Assembly: GCA_947034885.2 (NCBI GenBank)
Contig: OX344754.2
Location: forward strand, 22,338,501-22,402,500
Length of the DNA stretch: 64,000 nt
Source of the DNA: Thuidium tamariscinum
Taxonomy: Eukaryota; Streptophyta; Bryopsida; Hypnales; Thuidiaceae
Reading direction: 5' to 3'
The notes beneath the pieces are model-generated. The model saw only the letters and a list, made by a program, of their open reading frames with translations, did not search any database and was not told the DNA's origin. A program made the translations under genes and the position numbers. This document shows positions 36,765-48,885 of the stretch, one piece after another (within the stretch, counting starts at the first letter, position 1; every line of letters starts with the position of its first letter).

Positions 36765-36995
36765 TGATAAACAATATGGGACAATTCATCCCATATTTGT
36801 ACCCATATTCTGATATTGTATCCATATGCGTACGCATATCCGTACTCCAATACTATATCCATACTCGTATTGTCATATTGTATCCATATCCATATCCAAA
36901 CCAGTATTTGTATCTATATTCAAATCCATACATCCAATATCCAAATCTATGTCTGTATCCGTACCTCCAATATTCATATATGGTATTGTATCTGT
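36765..36995. repeat. Degenerate TATCCA/TATCCG hexamer repeat
   Basis: About 230 bp made of variants of TATCCATA, TATCCGTA and similar units. The sequence before it (CCCCCTGCCCCC...TTATAATTTTCA) and the phrase AATATGGGA have counterparts ahead of a similar array at 61770-61955, so both belong to one dispersed element. Open frames encoding Tyr/Pro-rich or Ile/Ser-rich peptides are by-products. Confidence 0.8.
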
Positions 36996-37133
36996 GAGAT
37001 TAAATCCCACAAGGTCAACGGCTTGTGATTTTTCAAGAAATCAACAATAATTTCAAAGATAAGCATTTTTTGTTTTAAAACAATCAATGGCTTGTAAATT
37101 TTTTGAAAGAGGCAAGGGGCTAAGAGCCTGTTT

Positions 37134-37472
37134 CCATTACCGGGCTGGATGTCCAGCTCCTGGAGGGCGGGCTGGATAGGAGCCGAATGGTTGGAAAGGA
37201 GGTCCTGCTTTCCATTGGAAGCCAGACTTCTAGGACCTACAAGAGCCATAGCGCTTTCCATGGGCTACGTCTTGTCGTTTTCCTATTCCAGAGGGGTCCA
37301 GTGGGGGGGGGGAGGGGGGCAGGCCCTCCAGGTCTATATTTGAGCATCCTGCGACTTAGAGGCTGGAGGGGACCTGGACATCTGATTGGAGGTCTAGCTC
37401 CCCATTCCTTCCAATGGAAACCACTTGGACCTTCCGGCCCTGGAAGTCTAGGCGGTCAATGGAAACGCACTC
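37134..37472. mobile_element. MITE with GTTTCCATT ends and TAA duplication
   Basis: The left end GAGCCTGTTTCCATTACCGG is imperfectly inverted at the right end (CGGTCAATGGAAACGCACTC). TAA lies directly outside both ends (37131-37133, 37473-37475), fitting PIF/Harbinger. The 339 bp are GC-rich and contain many CTGGA/TCCAG words and a G-run at about 37304-37318. The long plus frame that runs through here (37187-37774) has no recognisable domain. Confidence 0.75.
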
Positions 37473-37479
37473 TAATTAA

Positions 37480-38100
37480 TCAACCACAGGTGTGCAACCA
37501 CTTTTCGAGACATTGTTGCACTGAACCTCACAGTTGCACAACTTGCAACCACGACTGCTCTTATTTTTCCACTGTTGGATCTAAAGTCAGTAAATATCAA
37601 CCTTTGAATTTTGCATCCTTCCCCATCATTTCTTTGTGTCTGCATATTGCCAATCCATCTGTAAGTTGTTGCCATGCCTATTTTGTAAGCTTGTCAATAG
37701 CCACAAGCGCCATCTCCAATGGTGAGCAGGCAACAGCTAATTGCATTCTTCAGAAATTATTGATAGCGGTCTAATAGTAGCTCACAAGAGTTTCACCTTC
37801 AATCTATATCCCATTTGCTACTAAGGCCAGAACAACTAATCAAGCGCCTTCAAATTCAGAGATTATGAATTGAATCTGGTGGCTTTTATCTTCCAATAAT
37901 CGTTTTAACTCTTGAGTTTGTAGTCTTACATTTGTTGGGCTTGCTCAGGGATCTAATGATCAGTGGTCACTTTAATGATATGCTAGTGCACTAGAGCAGC
38001 CTTCATTGTTTCTTTGGAATATTATAGGCCAACTGTTGAGTTGAAACAGTGAGAAGAAATTTTGAATGGTTTCAGTGACAAACAAGTATTTCCAACAAGG
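37480..38100. other. Gene-free stretch of balanced composition
   Basis: Composition is less AT-rich than around it, and a minus frame at 37472-37675 is open, but I recognise no protein. It may be a decayed gene or transposon fragment. Confidence 0.25.
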
Positions 38101-38119
38101 TGTTTCCATACGAGAGAAC

Positions 38120-38221
38120 ATGCTCCCCAAGGGCCATTCTATCCTACAAGTGGGCTCATGGGTTAGCCCGGGAGGGCAAGCTGTGGCTAGCGAGTAGGAC
38201 ACAATGCGTCCTTGGGGGCAC
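38120..38221. mobile_element. Small foldback element
   Basis: ATGCTCCCCAAGGGCCATTC at the left is imperfectly inverted at the right (GCGTCCTTGGGGGCAC, preceded by GTAGGACACAAT). About 100 bp. No target duplication was determined. The following AT-rich stretch to 39300 holds no gene that I can see. Confidence 0.5.
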
Positions 38222-39305
38222 GTTTTCTAGCGTTAAGAGTAAGTTCCTATGCTTCATCGGCAACATTCCCTTCGGAATCGACTCCTTTGGCAGATTCTAT
38301 CTAACCTTACCAATTCATCAAAAAAAATCCAAAAAAATTGGAACCATTGTATGGAATATCATCAAAAGACTAAAAATTGTCAAAAATTACATTGACATTC
38401 ATAAAATTGGGAGTTCTTTTGATGATTTATCTTGTAATGGTTCAAATTTTTTTGGATTTTTGTGATCAATTATGTGTAGCATGAATTCTAGTGTTTGTAC
38501 AAAGAAGTTGAATCTAAAATTGCATTATATGATTGTAAAACATGTATTGAACTCATTGCCCAATTCAACAAATATTTCAAATGCAAGGGCATTACAGTAT
38601 AACAATGGTCTATATTGCAATATATACTCTCTCTACAATGGTTAATGCAATCTTATGCTCTCAATTCCAAAAAAATACTCAAATATTGTAAGAACTAGCA
38701 TCATTTGCATGTTTGTCAAATTATTAATATTTTAAATTCTATAAATGTCATTTTCCTTGAATTTTTGTATACAACAATTTGAAATGACATATGCCAACAT
38801 GCTAAGGCAAGAAATATATTTTTGGAGTCTTAAAAAATATTTGACAAAAACTAAAGTAATTCCAAATCAAGGTGATCAAAACCAAGTTTTAGACATGACT
38901 AACTTTGAAACCAATTTTCTTCCAAAAAATATTGTAAATGTATATTTTGTGTTGAATTATTGTAAATATGTTTTGTATTGAATATAGTAGTTTTATTTTG
39001 AAAAATGAAATGTGAAAAATATGGAATCCTTTTCAAACTTAGTTGTGTACGTGGGGAAATTTTTTCCCTCGATGTATCCACACTTCAAATACGCTCAATT
39101 GATTGAGAGTTGGAAAATAATGGGCAACCTCCCTTAGTTATTGCTTGTTTGCAAGCGAATATAGGACATATAGCCAGAGAGCTATAAAAGTGCATTATCA
39201 TCCAAAAGTCTTGAGTCCAAGCCATAGGACCATGAGTAATGAAAGAAGATTTGAGCATCTTGGATGCCTTGCCTCTTCCATGAACTTGCAAGGTTAGGAA
39301 CTCCT

Positions 39306-39321
39306 TTAACCCCTCACAGCC
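39306..39321. repeat. Left terminal inverted repeat with TTAA
   Basis: TTAA followed by CCCCTCACAGCC. It is the exact reverse complement of 54271-54286. A 16-base reversed match this far apart, starting at TTAA and CCC, is unlikely by chance next to a piggyBac transposase. Confidence 0.78.
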
Positions 39322-39367
39322 CTAGCCTCGATGGCATCACGAGGACGTTTTAAGAGTAGGGTACAAT

Positions 39368-40370
39368 TTAATCGGTGCAACTGTTTACTAGGCCATTTTC
39401 TCGACTCAGAACTGAGGGCGCAGGGATGAAGAAGTTTTCTATTAGTAGCGCGTGGACGGAATCTCTAAGCACATTTGAAGACGCCGCGATGCATGGAGGT
39501 CCTCTTGATTGAACGACAAAGTACATGATTGCAAGATTCATCCCCGAATAAAAACAAATACTTTCTAACACAATAACATCATCAGAGTCGGAGCTTTCAA
39601 AACTTTTTTTATTGCCGAATGTGAATGAAAACAACAATGGTCTCTGACCTGAAAGATCTGCAAAAGCCAGTAATCACGAAAAGGGAAACAACCTATGAGC
39701 TTACAGCCGTAGTGCATGGAATTACAATAAGAAGCCTACGAAGGAACTCCCGACTACAAACATACTAACAAAACCTCAACTCGGAGAGCGATATAAGCAA
39801 AATCCGCCCATGCAGCAGCTTCAACTCGCTCCGCATAACCTACTAACATAACTGCGACAATCCAAAAAAACACCAAAACTGCATCCAGTTCATCAACTAC
39901 CTTCAACCGATCCTCTTCTAGCCCTACCATAATCTTTAGCCCCAATGTTCAAAATCTCATTATAGAATGTCGGAGACGCTGACCTTTGTAGATACAACAT
40001 CCGACATGTCCTTGCCAAGAGCACCCTCCTGATGACGTCGAGACTTTCCTCCACTACGGCTCATTGAACCTAGGGACTTTGCAGAGGTTGATAAGATAAA
40101 TGCTACACACATAAATGTGAAATTAGATTACTGAGATAAGCGCAGAGCCCATTTTCGACCTGTATGAGCCTTCACAAAACAAGGATCATCACACAAGAAA
40201 ATTCCACAAGCCCTGCACCAACAGTTCTATCTCCTCTTGTAGATCTTGCAACGACGTCTAGCTTTCGGGTGGACAACACTATAGTGGATCATGTTTGCGT
40301 TGGTATTGTGCGGGGTGCACGTCACAGGGGGAGAAATCAGCAGCTGCACTAGCTCTATAGCGATGCTATA
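39368..40370 (-). other. Unrecognised stretch inside the composite element
   Basis: A minus frame of 89 codons (39368-39637) has ordinary composition and reads SDSDDVIVLES near its start, but no family is recognised. The rest has only short frames. It may be the 3' part of the transposase unit or captured DNA. Confidence 0.25.
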
Positions 40371-42698
40371 GTAGAAGCTACGCCGAGTGAGTTGCCGACC
40401 TCCTTCACCACGGGCTTATTGATTTGCTTTGTACAGAACCCAGGCGTTTTGCAAGGACGAATCTATAGTAAAAAAAGAAATTTGTGCCACCATTTATGAG
40501 AATGAAACTGGACACAATAGTCCTGCCTCATTTGGTCAATAAGATCCACTCCTTATATATATTGTTGATACTCAACTTGTTGTGGGGTTGTAGGGATTGG
40601 TTCTCGGACACCACGTAACCACCGCATAGCTATTCCAGGACCAACTGGATCTGCGGAAGTACTAAGGAAACTCACAGGCTTGGAATCAAACCAAGTCGTC
40701 GTGGCCATGCATAAACTGTCATGCATTTGCCAGAACAACATTTGACCGCAGGTGCTCATCTCTTTGAAAACCAGTCAGAATGGAAGAGTACCCTATTCTA
40801 CCGCCCTTTACTATTCCTGTGGCATAAATGCCTTGCTGTAGGAACGAATCAAATAACAAAGGACTTGTGAAGAAATTGTCGCATACAATGACATGCCACT
40901 TGTGGCCTAGCTCCCTTGTCAACTCATGGACAACACGCTTTCCTTGCCCTTCCTCAGTAATACCTCTATCTTTTCCCATATATGGAAGAATGTTATAATA
41001 TAGCAGCTTGGGTTAGATACCAATGTCCACACCTTGAAGCCATATCTGGTGGGCTTTGCTGGCAAGTACATACGACATGGAAAGAACCTACCACGAAAAA
41101 CTATCATTATCTCGTCAGTGGTAACATACTTCTCACAATTGAAGAGCTCACGGGACGAGGTTACAAAATGGTCTAACAACCACCTGACCTTTTCTAATTT
41201 GTCAAATGAAGCATTGTTTCTATCATGAGTAATTTGTGTGTTGTCAACACAATGAAGACAACACAAAATCGACTCAAACCTATGTCTCGGGATATGAGGC
41301 CACAACGCCAAAAAAGATTCCTGCGCCAATAATCACAAACTACAAAGGAGCCCTTCAAACCCATGAGAATGACAAGGCCAAAGAAAGCTGACATTTCTAT
41401 GACAGACACGTCCTTCCATCGTGGCCCACTATTCAAGCCAGGTATACGCCCCCTACACCGTGGGTCTAGCAATTGCGTGCACAACTGCCTAGCATACAAG
41501 TTCGTCTGAATTACTACAACTTCTACAGTGACATCATCCCACTAGAGTCCAAAAAAAGGAAGCACTGCATTTACAAGTGCTTTGTGTAGCGTTGCGTGGG
41601 CCCAGGGCAAGGCCCTATAAACGTGGACCGATTGCCAACAAGGGTAGAGCACGCTTGACCCCATTTTTCATCAGCATAGCGATGTCTAATATCTTCCACG
41701 GCTAATTTACGTTCCCGAGTCAAATGTGCAAACTCCTCATAACGTTGTAGATCCAACGACTCTCCCTCAGAAAACCACTCATCCTCACTATCAAGAAGGA
41801 AGAAGTCACAATTTTCCTCGTCTAAAGAATTATCTGCAAAATCTTGGTATTCTGCCATCCATGATTCGTCTTGGGAGTCGCTTGTCCATACCTCGTATCT
41901 TGTCAATGGCTCATAAGTATCGCAGTCGACAGGTTCGTGAAAGGAGATAAATCGGCATGGTTGGCCAAGTGGTGTGACCTGTCTTTCTTTAACAACGTTC
42001 AAGGCTGCACCAGACCCGATGATTGATTGGGAATCCTCGCTCCTCGGCATTTGATGCTGCAACCTTCCAATGCTACCATCATGGAAAGGTGATGGGGCAT
42101 GGTAAGGTGGGCAAGGAGGAACTGTAGTTGTATATGGCCGTGGCAGAGGGTGGTGAAGAAAGTCCAAGGTTTTGTAGTCTGCTTGGGCAACCTTCTTCCA
42201 TCCAATAGCCTCGCCAAACTCGACACCGTACCAATACACACCGTCCTCAAACCATCCGTGTTGCACCTCTCTCATGAAGTCCTGTAGATCACCGTGTTGA
42301 GTAGGGTCATATCCGAGGACATACAAGGGCACCCACACTTCTTCAGGCAAGATGTAGGTAGGATTCGAGGAATTGTGGCCTCTCGGGACGCAAGCTCGTA
42401 GCGGTCTCTGCAATGGCCGTGCCCCGGACAAAGACGCGCTTGCAGCCAAAGTTGCATGTTCAACGCAAAGACGGTCTTTTCTGAAGTGGGTCCCCGATGA
42501 AGGACAACGGGAATCTTGTCCAAGTGCTGGTTCCACTAGCAGTGCATTGGTTGCCAACTCGGTCACTGCAGTAACCCAATTATCAGTACGTGCTGCGTTA
42601 TTAAAGGCTGCAGTAAGATTCAGTACTCGCCCATGCTCTCGCTGCCGCTCTTCTTGTCTCTGTAGTAGTGAATTCCTTGGTGTTTGGATTGCCTGCAT
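40370..42698 (-). pseudogene. piggyBac-type transposase, broken
   Basis: Minus strand, read from 42698 down. An open first part (42698-41571, 375 codons) has acidic stretches (DSEDEWFSEGES) but no recognised domain. Then come pieces in shifted frames: NLYARQL...VIEMSAFFGLVILMG, then HRFESILCCLHCVDN and KVRWLLDHF, then TTDEIMIVFRGRFF (first catalytic Asp region), then VCDNFFTSPLLFDSFLQQGI with ATGIVKGGR (second Asp region), and GVDLIDQM near 40545 (third Asp region), followed by KWWHKFLF. This order matches the DDE_Tnp_1_7 domain. At least three frame changes separate the parts, so it is inactive as it stands. An intron could explain one break but not all. Confidence 0.85.
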
Positions 42699-43080
42699 TG
42701 GGGACAGAGGAGAGCGAGAGGGGACAGGTGTTTTTCTACATCCAATTGGAGGAGAGCGTGGACCTCGTCCCTATCGTGCCCTTCGATACACATGAGACTT
42801 CCATGTTGATCTCGTGAAGTATTCTTCCCATAAATCGCAAGCCCCTACATCTTCATCAACCAAATGTAATCCTCCACAACTTGGACATGTAGTGGTAGAT
42901 TGAGAAGGCTTCCTTTGGCATAGCATTGGTGGAGATGTTCAATTTAGGAAAATTTGCCGTGGAATCCATTGTTCCCTTGCAGGGCCCCGTCCACCGCGGC
43001 CACCGCGCCCTCTTCCTTCTATTCCTCGTGTAGTTGGAGACAATGTAGGAGGGGGACAAAGTAACCGATCTTCGACAATT
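42699..43080 (-). other. Possible 5' part or leader of the piggyBac gene
   Basis: A 75-codon minus frame (43083-42856) is Arg/Trp-rich in the middle (RRKRARWPRW) but unrecognised. Its place just upstream suggests a leader or N-terminal exon of the transposase gene. This is weakly supported. Confidence 0.2.
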
Positions 43081-43141
43081 CACTATAACAAAACATGGTA
43101 AAAAAAACCCGTAATGGAATATCCATTACGGGTTTTTTTGC
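43081..43141. repeat. CACTATAACAAAA end followed by perfect hairpin
   Basis: CACTATAACAAAA at 43081 is like a CACTA-superfamily terminus. It is followed by a hairpin whose 18-base arms, AAAAAAACCCGTAATGGA and its inverse, are separated by 3 bases (about 43101-43139). A further TCCATTACGA lies at about 43160, like subterminal repeats of CACTA elements. It could be one end of the element that carried the TNP2 remnant at 50-52 kb. I did not find the matching opposite end. Confidence 0.5.
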
Positions 43142-43169
43142 CACCATTCTGTACAGACATTTCCATTAC

Positions 43170-44943
43170 GAAGTTTTCTTGATTTGGAATTAATGACCGA
43201 CTGTCGATTGAATTTTGCAATCATTTTTTTCTAATGTTGTGTTCACAACTTTCTAATTGGTTGCCTTTAATTAAGTTTGCACTTGCAGTAAACAGAAGTT
43301 GAGGATTTTTTTAGCTTAAATCATGTTGCGCTCCCCTTCATATGCATATGTTTTTATGTATGCAATAATGCTGGATCTACATGTCGTAGTCAATCAATGT
43401 AATCAAAGTACTATGTCTAGCTTCAAGGGCATGCATTCCTCTACAACTGCAATTGACTGTGCAATCATGCCCTACGCATTGCATATGATGTAATGTTTTT
43501 GACTACGACTGCCACACACTCCTACATAGAACTTCATATATACAGATGTCATACACAACGGACAGGTACATACTCTATGCAGATCCACATGACTGCAAAT
43601 CAAAGCAACTACATATACAGAACACATCTATCTTGAAGAAAATCAAATACATTTCTCAGCTCGTACATGCTACTGTAATCAATCCAAGATGTCGTCATCC
43701 AAGCATGCAATGACAAAAATTAATCATGCGGACATGTTGAATTGGGTGTAAATTCCATTAATGCATGTGAGCGCCTATATAGATACCTATACCTCAACTT
43801 CATGTAATAGAGGACTGCAAGCATATTGCACTTGCACAAATTATCTCAACCTACAGCTTCGAAAGTACTGGAGTCACCTGTTGCACATATAACAGAAGTC
43901 CTCAATACCTACTTGCTAACGCAGTCCTTCCAAACGACATTTCTTAGTTCCAGATGATTCACTACATACCTCTACACAAGTATCAACGGATTCCCTCATG
44001 ATGACTTCTATTTCGCACGGTCAAAATTCCTGATCACTAGTAGAGTGCCCTCTTACTGTCAATGTATTTCCCGCTATATCCTTAAACGCCAGTGACATTA
44101 GTAACGCTCTACAAAAGAGTCCAACCTGGAACGCTGCAAGATTGACAACCGTCTTTAGAAAAAGGAAACCTCAGATCCTATGCATATGAATCCATTGTTA
44201 AACGTGGCAGGATAAGCACCATTTCCAACAACCGCTAACACCAAAACTCTCCACGTGCTACTTATAGTGCGACTTTGTCGACTACTTATAACTTAGCTTG
44301 CACTCTAATTTATGGACCTCACAACTCTGTAGTCCTTCCTATAGCCCCTCCACACGTCTAAACAACGTCCACCAACTTAACATTTACTTAATTCTGTTCT
44401 CCTCAAATTAATGTTAAGCAATTCATTCCTCGTCGGTTTGTCACATTCCAATGACTCATTACAACAATACAGTTTTCATTACATTCCGAGCAACTAACGT
44501 ATAACACATAATTCACTGTTAGGTCGTTCATCACTTGTGCGAGTGTGCGCTTTCTCGGAACCACACTTGAGATTTCGGAAATTGCCTTCCTAAGGCCAAT
44601 ATCTTACTCCACTTCTTTGACCTCTACCCGCAAGGAAACTAGATAGCCTTCCCAGAATCTTGGCACGCTGCAATCAATTAAACACATTTTGCTTGTTCAC
44701 ATCACCCACTGCAGCAGTGATCTACAACACTTGCATATACGGAGACCGACAAGAAATCCGCCACTACTCCGTTGTAGTTTTTACCCTGCAGTCTTCCTTC
44801 TCTTAGTCTCCTACACTTGAGACACATCAACTTCTCTAACTACAAAGTTGCATTCCATTCGCCCCTATGAATCATAATCACAACATATTTGTTCCAAACT
44901 TACTGTTGTCCCAAAATGAAACTTCCTCGATGTGAGGAACTCT
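43170..44943. other. Gene-free stretch inside the composite element
   Basis: About 1.8 kb with frequent stops in all frames and a more even base mix than the AT-rich flanks of the composite. I see no domain, tandem repeat or RNA gene. Confidence 0.4.
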
Positions 44944-45676
44944 GGGTGATTGCAAGAAAGGCCTCCCATTTTTTGTCTCATTTTGAATAGTACTCACAAT
45001 TTTTTCAGGAGTACTATTTAATTAGAAAAACAATTTTTAAAAATTGTGAAAAATAATTTTCATGAATATACCTTTAAGAAGAAGGTACCCTAAGAAGGAA
45101 AAGTTCAAGAAAATTCTCTAACTAGGAGAACTAGAAAAGTGCAAAATCTCATGAAAATGAGTACTTTCACATTTTAATTTGTAAAAAATAGGAAAAGCAA
45201 TTTTAAAAAAAACTAAAAATTGGCAATTTGGGAAGGATTGATGATGATGAGATTTCACCAAAAGAATTATTTTGAAACCATTTTTGATGTTCAGAATTGT
45301 ATGCGCAAGGGGCCCCTGTTTGCATCAATGTAGAGGACATAAAATAATGTTTTTAAAAAAAAAATTTCGTCAACTTATAAATCTTTAGTGTATAAATATA
45401 CCATACAAATTTCAAGTCTATATCATTAATTTGGGATACTCCACAGTACTAAAAACCCCTAAATTGCAAAGTGTGACAAATTAGGTAAATTAAAATTTAA
45501 TTAGAAAATGTTTTTTGGAAATTTATGAAAAATAAAGAATTTTTTTATTATCAAGTTGGCCATCTTCAATAAAAATTTCAAGTACATTGGATCAATACCC
45601 CAAAAGTTATAACCAATGGCACAAATGTCACTTCCATTGTGACGCCAAAAAGGACAGCCCTTTCTTGCAATCACCC
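44944..45676. mobile_element. MITE with GGGTGATTGCAAGAAAGG ends
   Basis: The 18 bp GGGTGATTGCAAGAAAGG at 44944-44961 is perfectly inverted at 45659-45676, with CTCT directly outside both ends (44940-44943, 45677-45680). The 733 bp interior is AT-rich and has no transposase. A partial relative starts at 58975. Its AT-rich content contrasts with the host composite element, showing a later nested insertion. Confidence 0.8.
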
Positions 45677-46199
45677 CTCTGTTCAAGTCACCGAAACACC
45701 TACTACTCCTATCAGTCACGGACGTCCGATTTCAATTGAATTGACCGGGCTTCATCTCCTGCAGAAAAGAAACATTTGTTCATATACAGAATACACGATT
45801 ACTTGACATTGTGCCGCGCACATGTACTTCTCATACAATTAAAACAACTATGCTCACAAAGTCCGTCACCTACTCTGCGAGAAGCTATTATCAATTCCTT
45901 TACCTCATAAACAATTTCACCGTGCCAAATTATAACGATAAAGCACAACTGAATTCACAGGACCAGGATACGGAAGTGGAATACAACATGTCCACCGATT
46001 TGCTTCCAATCTTTATAAAAATCCTTCTACTAGAGCCGCTAAACCAGTTGTCATCTTCTACGCTCCCTTGTGTGCTTACAGATCTGATCGTATTCTTTGA
46101 TGTCTCCACGAACATAGACATCCTCGCCACCACTATTCATGTCAACTTGTGGATGGCAAGTTCGAATGAATCATGAATTCGTATTGATACTTCACAGGT

Positions 46200-48885
46200 T
46201 CATCCTTCGAAGATTGCAACTGCAGTAAATGAATATGCAATTTTAGAGAGCTCTGAGCTATGGGCGCCTCTTCTCACATTGTACTTGACAACCAAGTAGT
46301 GAGCACCGATTGGACCACGGATGCCGTAATGATAAAGCTCTAGAGCTATCTTTTGATTTCCCAATTCTTTCAAAACAGGAGTGAACATGAGTGAACAATG
46401 ACCATGGAGCATCCAGTTCATCATTGTAAATAAATAGTTGGCACTCACCTTCATTAGCATCAAGTAATAGTCGCTCATATGCATCCGGAATTTCTCGATC
46501 GTATCTGAATAGATTCATGCAACCACATCAATATCAGGAGATATTGGAATACTTTATGGCATTCTCAAGGATGTGAAGATAGATCCATAACTATGTAACC
46601 CTTCCATTGTTACGAATGCTAATAAAAAAGTTATAGCACCAGTAAATGGAAACTATGAGGCCCCACTCATGGGAGTCATCCGACAGAATTAAGCCAGGGC
46701 CCACTATGTGACATACATGCATACTGAAGATCAATAGATTTAAGATAACAGCATACCGATCAGTGTAATGTAGGTTCAAGTTTGAACGATCCAATCTCAT
46801 ACCAAGGCCTACAACCTTGTTTTTGATCTTCAAGTAAATGGCTTCATCAAGTTGGATGTGAATTACCAATTCATTAGTTGCTAACTCAAGGTTAGTCCCA
46901 AAACTCTCCTTGTAAAGGTTAACAGGAGCATGTCTAAATTGTACTTGGATCTTAGCCCTGCCAAAACCATTTCAAATTCGTCAAGTTCTTTTTCCTTCAA
47001 ATGATTCTGACAATTTATTAACACTACACTTTTTGTTATTTCCATTTGTCAGATACTGAAGCACATATTCTTTGATCTAGAAAAATCAACAATCCCTGTC
47101 AATATGAACTTCACTGAAAAGGTGCACCTTTTTCTATGAAGGGCCTTGCTAGCCTTCATCAGAAATGGAACCCCTCCGAACGTGCATTATCAGTAAAAAG
47201 AGAAGCTGCGGCAAACGTGGGAGTAAGACTACTGTTGGGCACGATTTTATCATCTACATAGGCAGGAAACTTCACTCCTCCCCGGTTGTGTCCTTTATAC
47301 TGTCCAACCACTGAATTTTCAACATCCAGTACCCTCATTGACCTCAGAACCTTCACTTGCAAGGACAAAACATAGCAAAAAGAATACACATAATTGAAGT
47401 GACCTCAATACCCCGGATAATTTATCTTATTAGTGCATGTAACATAAATTTACCGAGGTCTCACTAATTATAAAATAATTGTAGTATCGCAAGCTAAAAT
47501 ACTACTGCATTGTATTAATTTCCAAAACTAAATTTGTAATAGCACTACTTTTGTGACAACATTAATTTGCAGCCTCACTTATAAGATAATCAATATTTAT
47601 ATAATGAAAATCAATTACTTTAATTTTGCCAAACAGAAGGCTACTAAGAGGAAATGTGTGACGCACCTTCTCATTTTGTATGTCTTCAACTTCCAGACTC
47701 ACCGACAACTCCATGGCAAATTGTGCCAACTTTTGAAGAAGACGATTATGCATAGTGTCTTGAATAATCCCATATTTATCAAAATACCTGCATATTCCAC
47801 CCAGGAAAAATACAATCAAGCCTCTAGACATCCAATAAGCACTTTAGCCTCATAGATACCACAGAAACGTAAACACTACAAGTTTCATGACACTTCCAAG
47901 AGCAGGTTCTTTGCCGATTACGTTTCAGGTGAAGTAATAATAAATAAGGTCAAAATGCATTGCTCATATGATAGTAGAAATCATTACCCGCCAATCATGT
48001 CTGTCAGAGAAAATGAAGTCTTCAGAGAAAATGAGTTGGACATTTTTGATGTATTGTGGGGACCACAATGGTTGGAAAACAAGATTTGAGGATCACAAGA
48101 CTGACAAATTCTCCACCAGCTCTTTCCGAGGTAATGGTCGATTCTGCAAGGATAAACAAGCTTTGACAGAAATTAAGCAAGTGATGAACACTTCAAAATA
48201 AACCAATAAACTCAATGCTCTCACATACTCTCAACAAAAAGTAAAAATAAACTATATGTGATGCATGCATACAAAACGAATATTCAGATTGGCAACGGTG
48301 TTGAGTATAGGATTGCAGAAACCTACCGATAGATCTGGTCTTCCTTCAAGTACTTTTTTAAGCTTGCTGTCAGTTCTGCAGAGGACTTTGAACCCCGACC
48401 AAATAGTTTTTCCACAATAACAGTATAACACGGATCCAACCATTTCCGGAAGCAGTAAGATTGGAGGACCGGGCAGCATCCACGAAGACATCAAGCAGGA
48501 TAGAAAGGTAGACCAGTTGGTTAGCCACACTGTCGCCCTTATACAACAATTGCAACAATCACTTTTCTATACAGTGCATAGACAGAACAACACTTGAAAT
48601 CAAAATATGGGAGTGCCGCTAGCTTCATGTTCGACTCTTCTGCATTAAAAGTTTTGAGATATTTCAGTATGGAGAGTGCACTAGAGAAACAAGAATGACA
48701 AACACACTATCAAAAGAGGACATAAACCTCATGCATGTGAAGCTTTTTAGAAAGCTCTCCAAATGACTCCTCAAAGTTGTACTAGCTGGCATGATAAAAG
48801 AAATGTTTCAAAAACTCTTCTTGCTTATCACCATAATTTTCTTTGCCAACGTGAATTGCACTAGAGTGGATCACGTGTAATCGGG
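46200..48885 (-). pseudogene. G6PD: Glucose-6-phosphate dehydrogenase, plastid-type, broken, introns kept
   Basis: Minus-strand exons in correct order: HVGKENYGDKQEEFLKHFFY (about 48860-48740); NGWIR then [19 protein letters not shown] and KEDQIYR (about 48540-48310); [25 protein letters not shown] (about 48155-48010); [18 protein letters not shown] (about 47800-47690); [26 protein letters not shown] (about 47350-47120); [30 protein letters not shown] (about 46960-46750); [14 protein letters not shown] to RGPIGAHYL (about 46510-46260). These fit the NADP-dependent enzyme that starts the oxidative pentose phosphate pathway. Splice borders (CG|GTAGG, TTGCAG, TTCAG) are still visible, so it was copied as genomic DNA. 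Lesions include TAG at 48782-48784, TGA at 48093-48095, one-base losses near 48120 and 47175, and small insertions near 48415 and 46385. The N-terminal exons were not found. Confidence 0.88.

Noticed and set aside
36765-36995. CRISPR array or telomeric repeat
   Set aside because: Units are short, degenerate and without spacers, and do not match a plant telomere motif.
37187-37774. 195-codon plus-strand frame
   Set aside because: It crosses a MITE and its right border at 37472; no recognisable domain.
46200-48885. G6PD copy as a working gene
   Set aside because: Two in-frame stops and several frame changes in otherwise clear exons; N-terminal exons not found.
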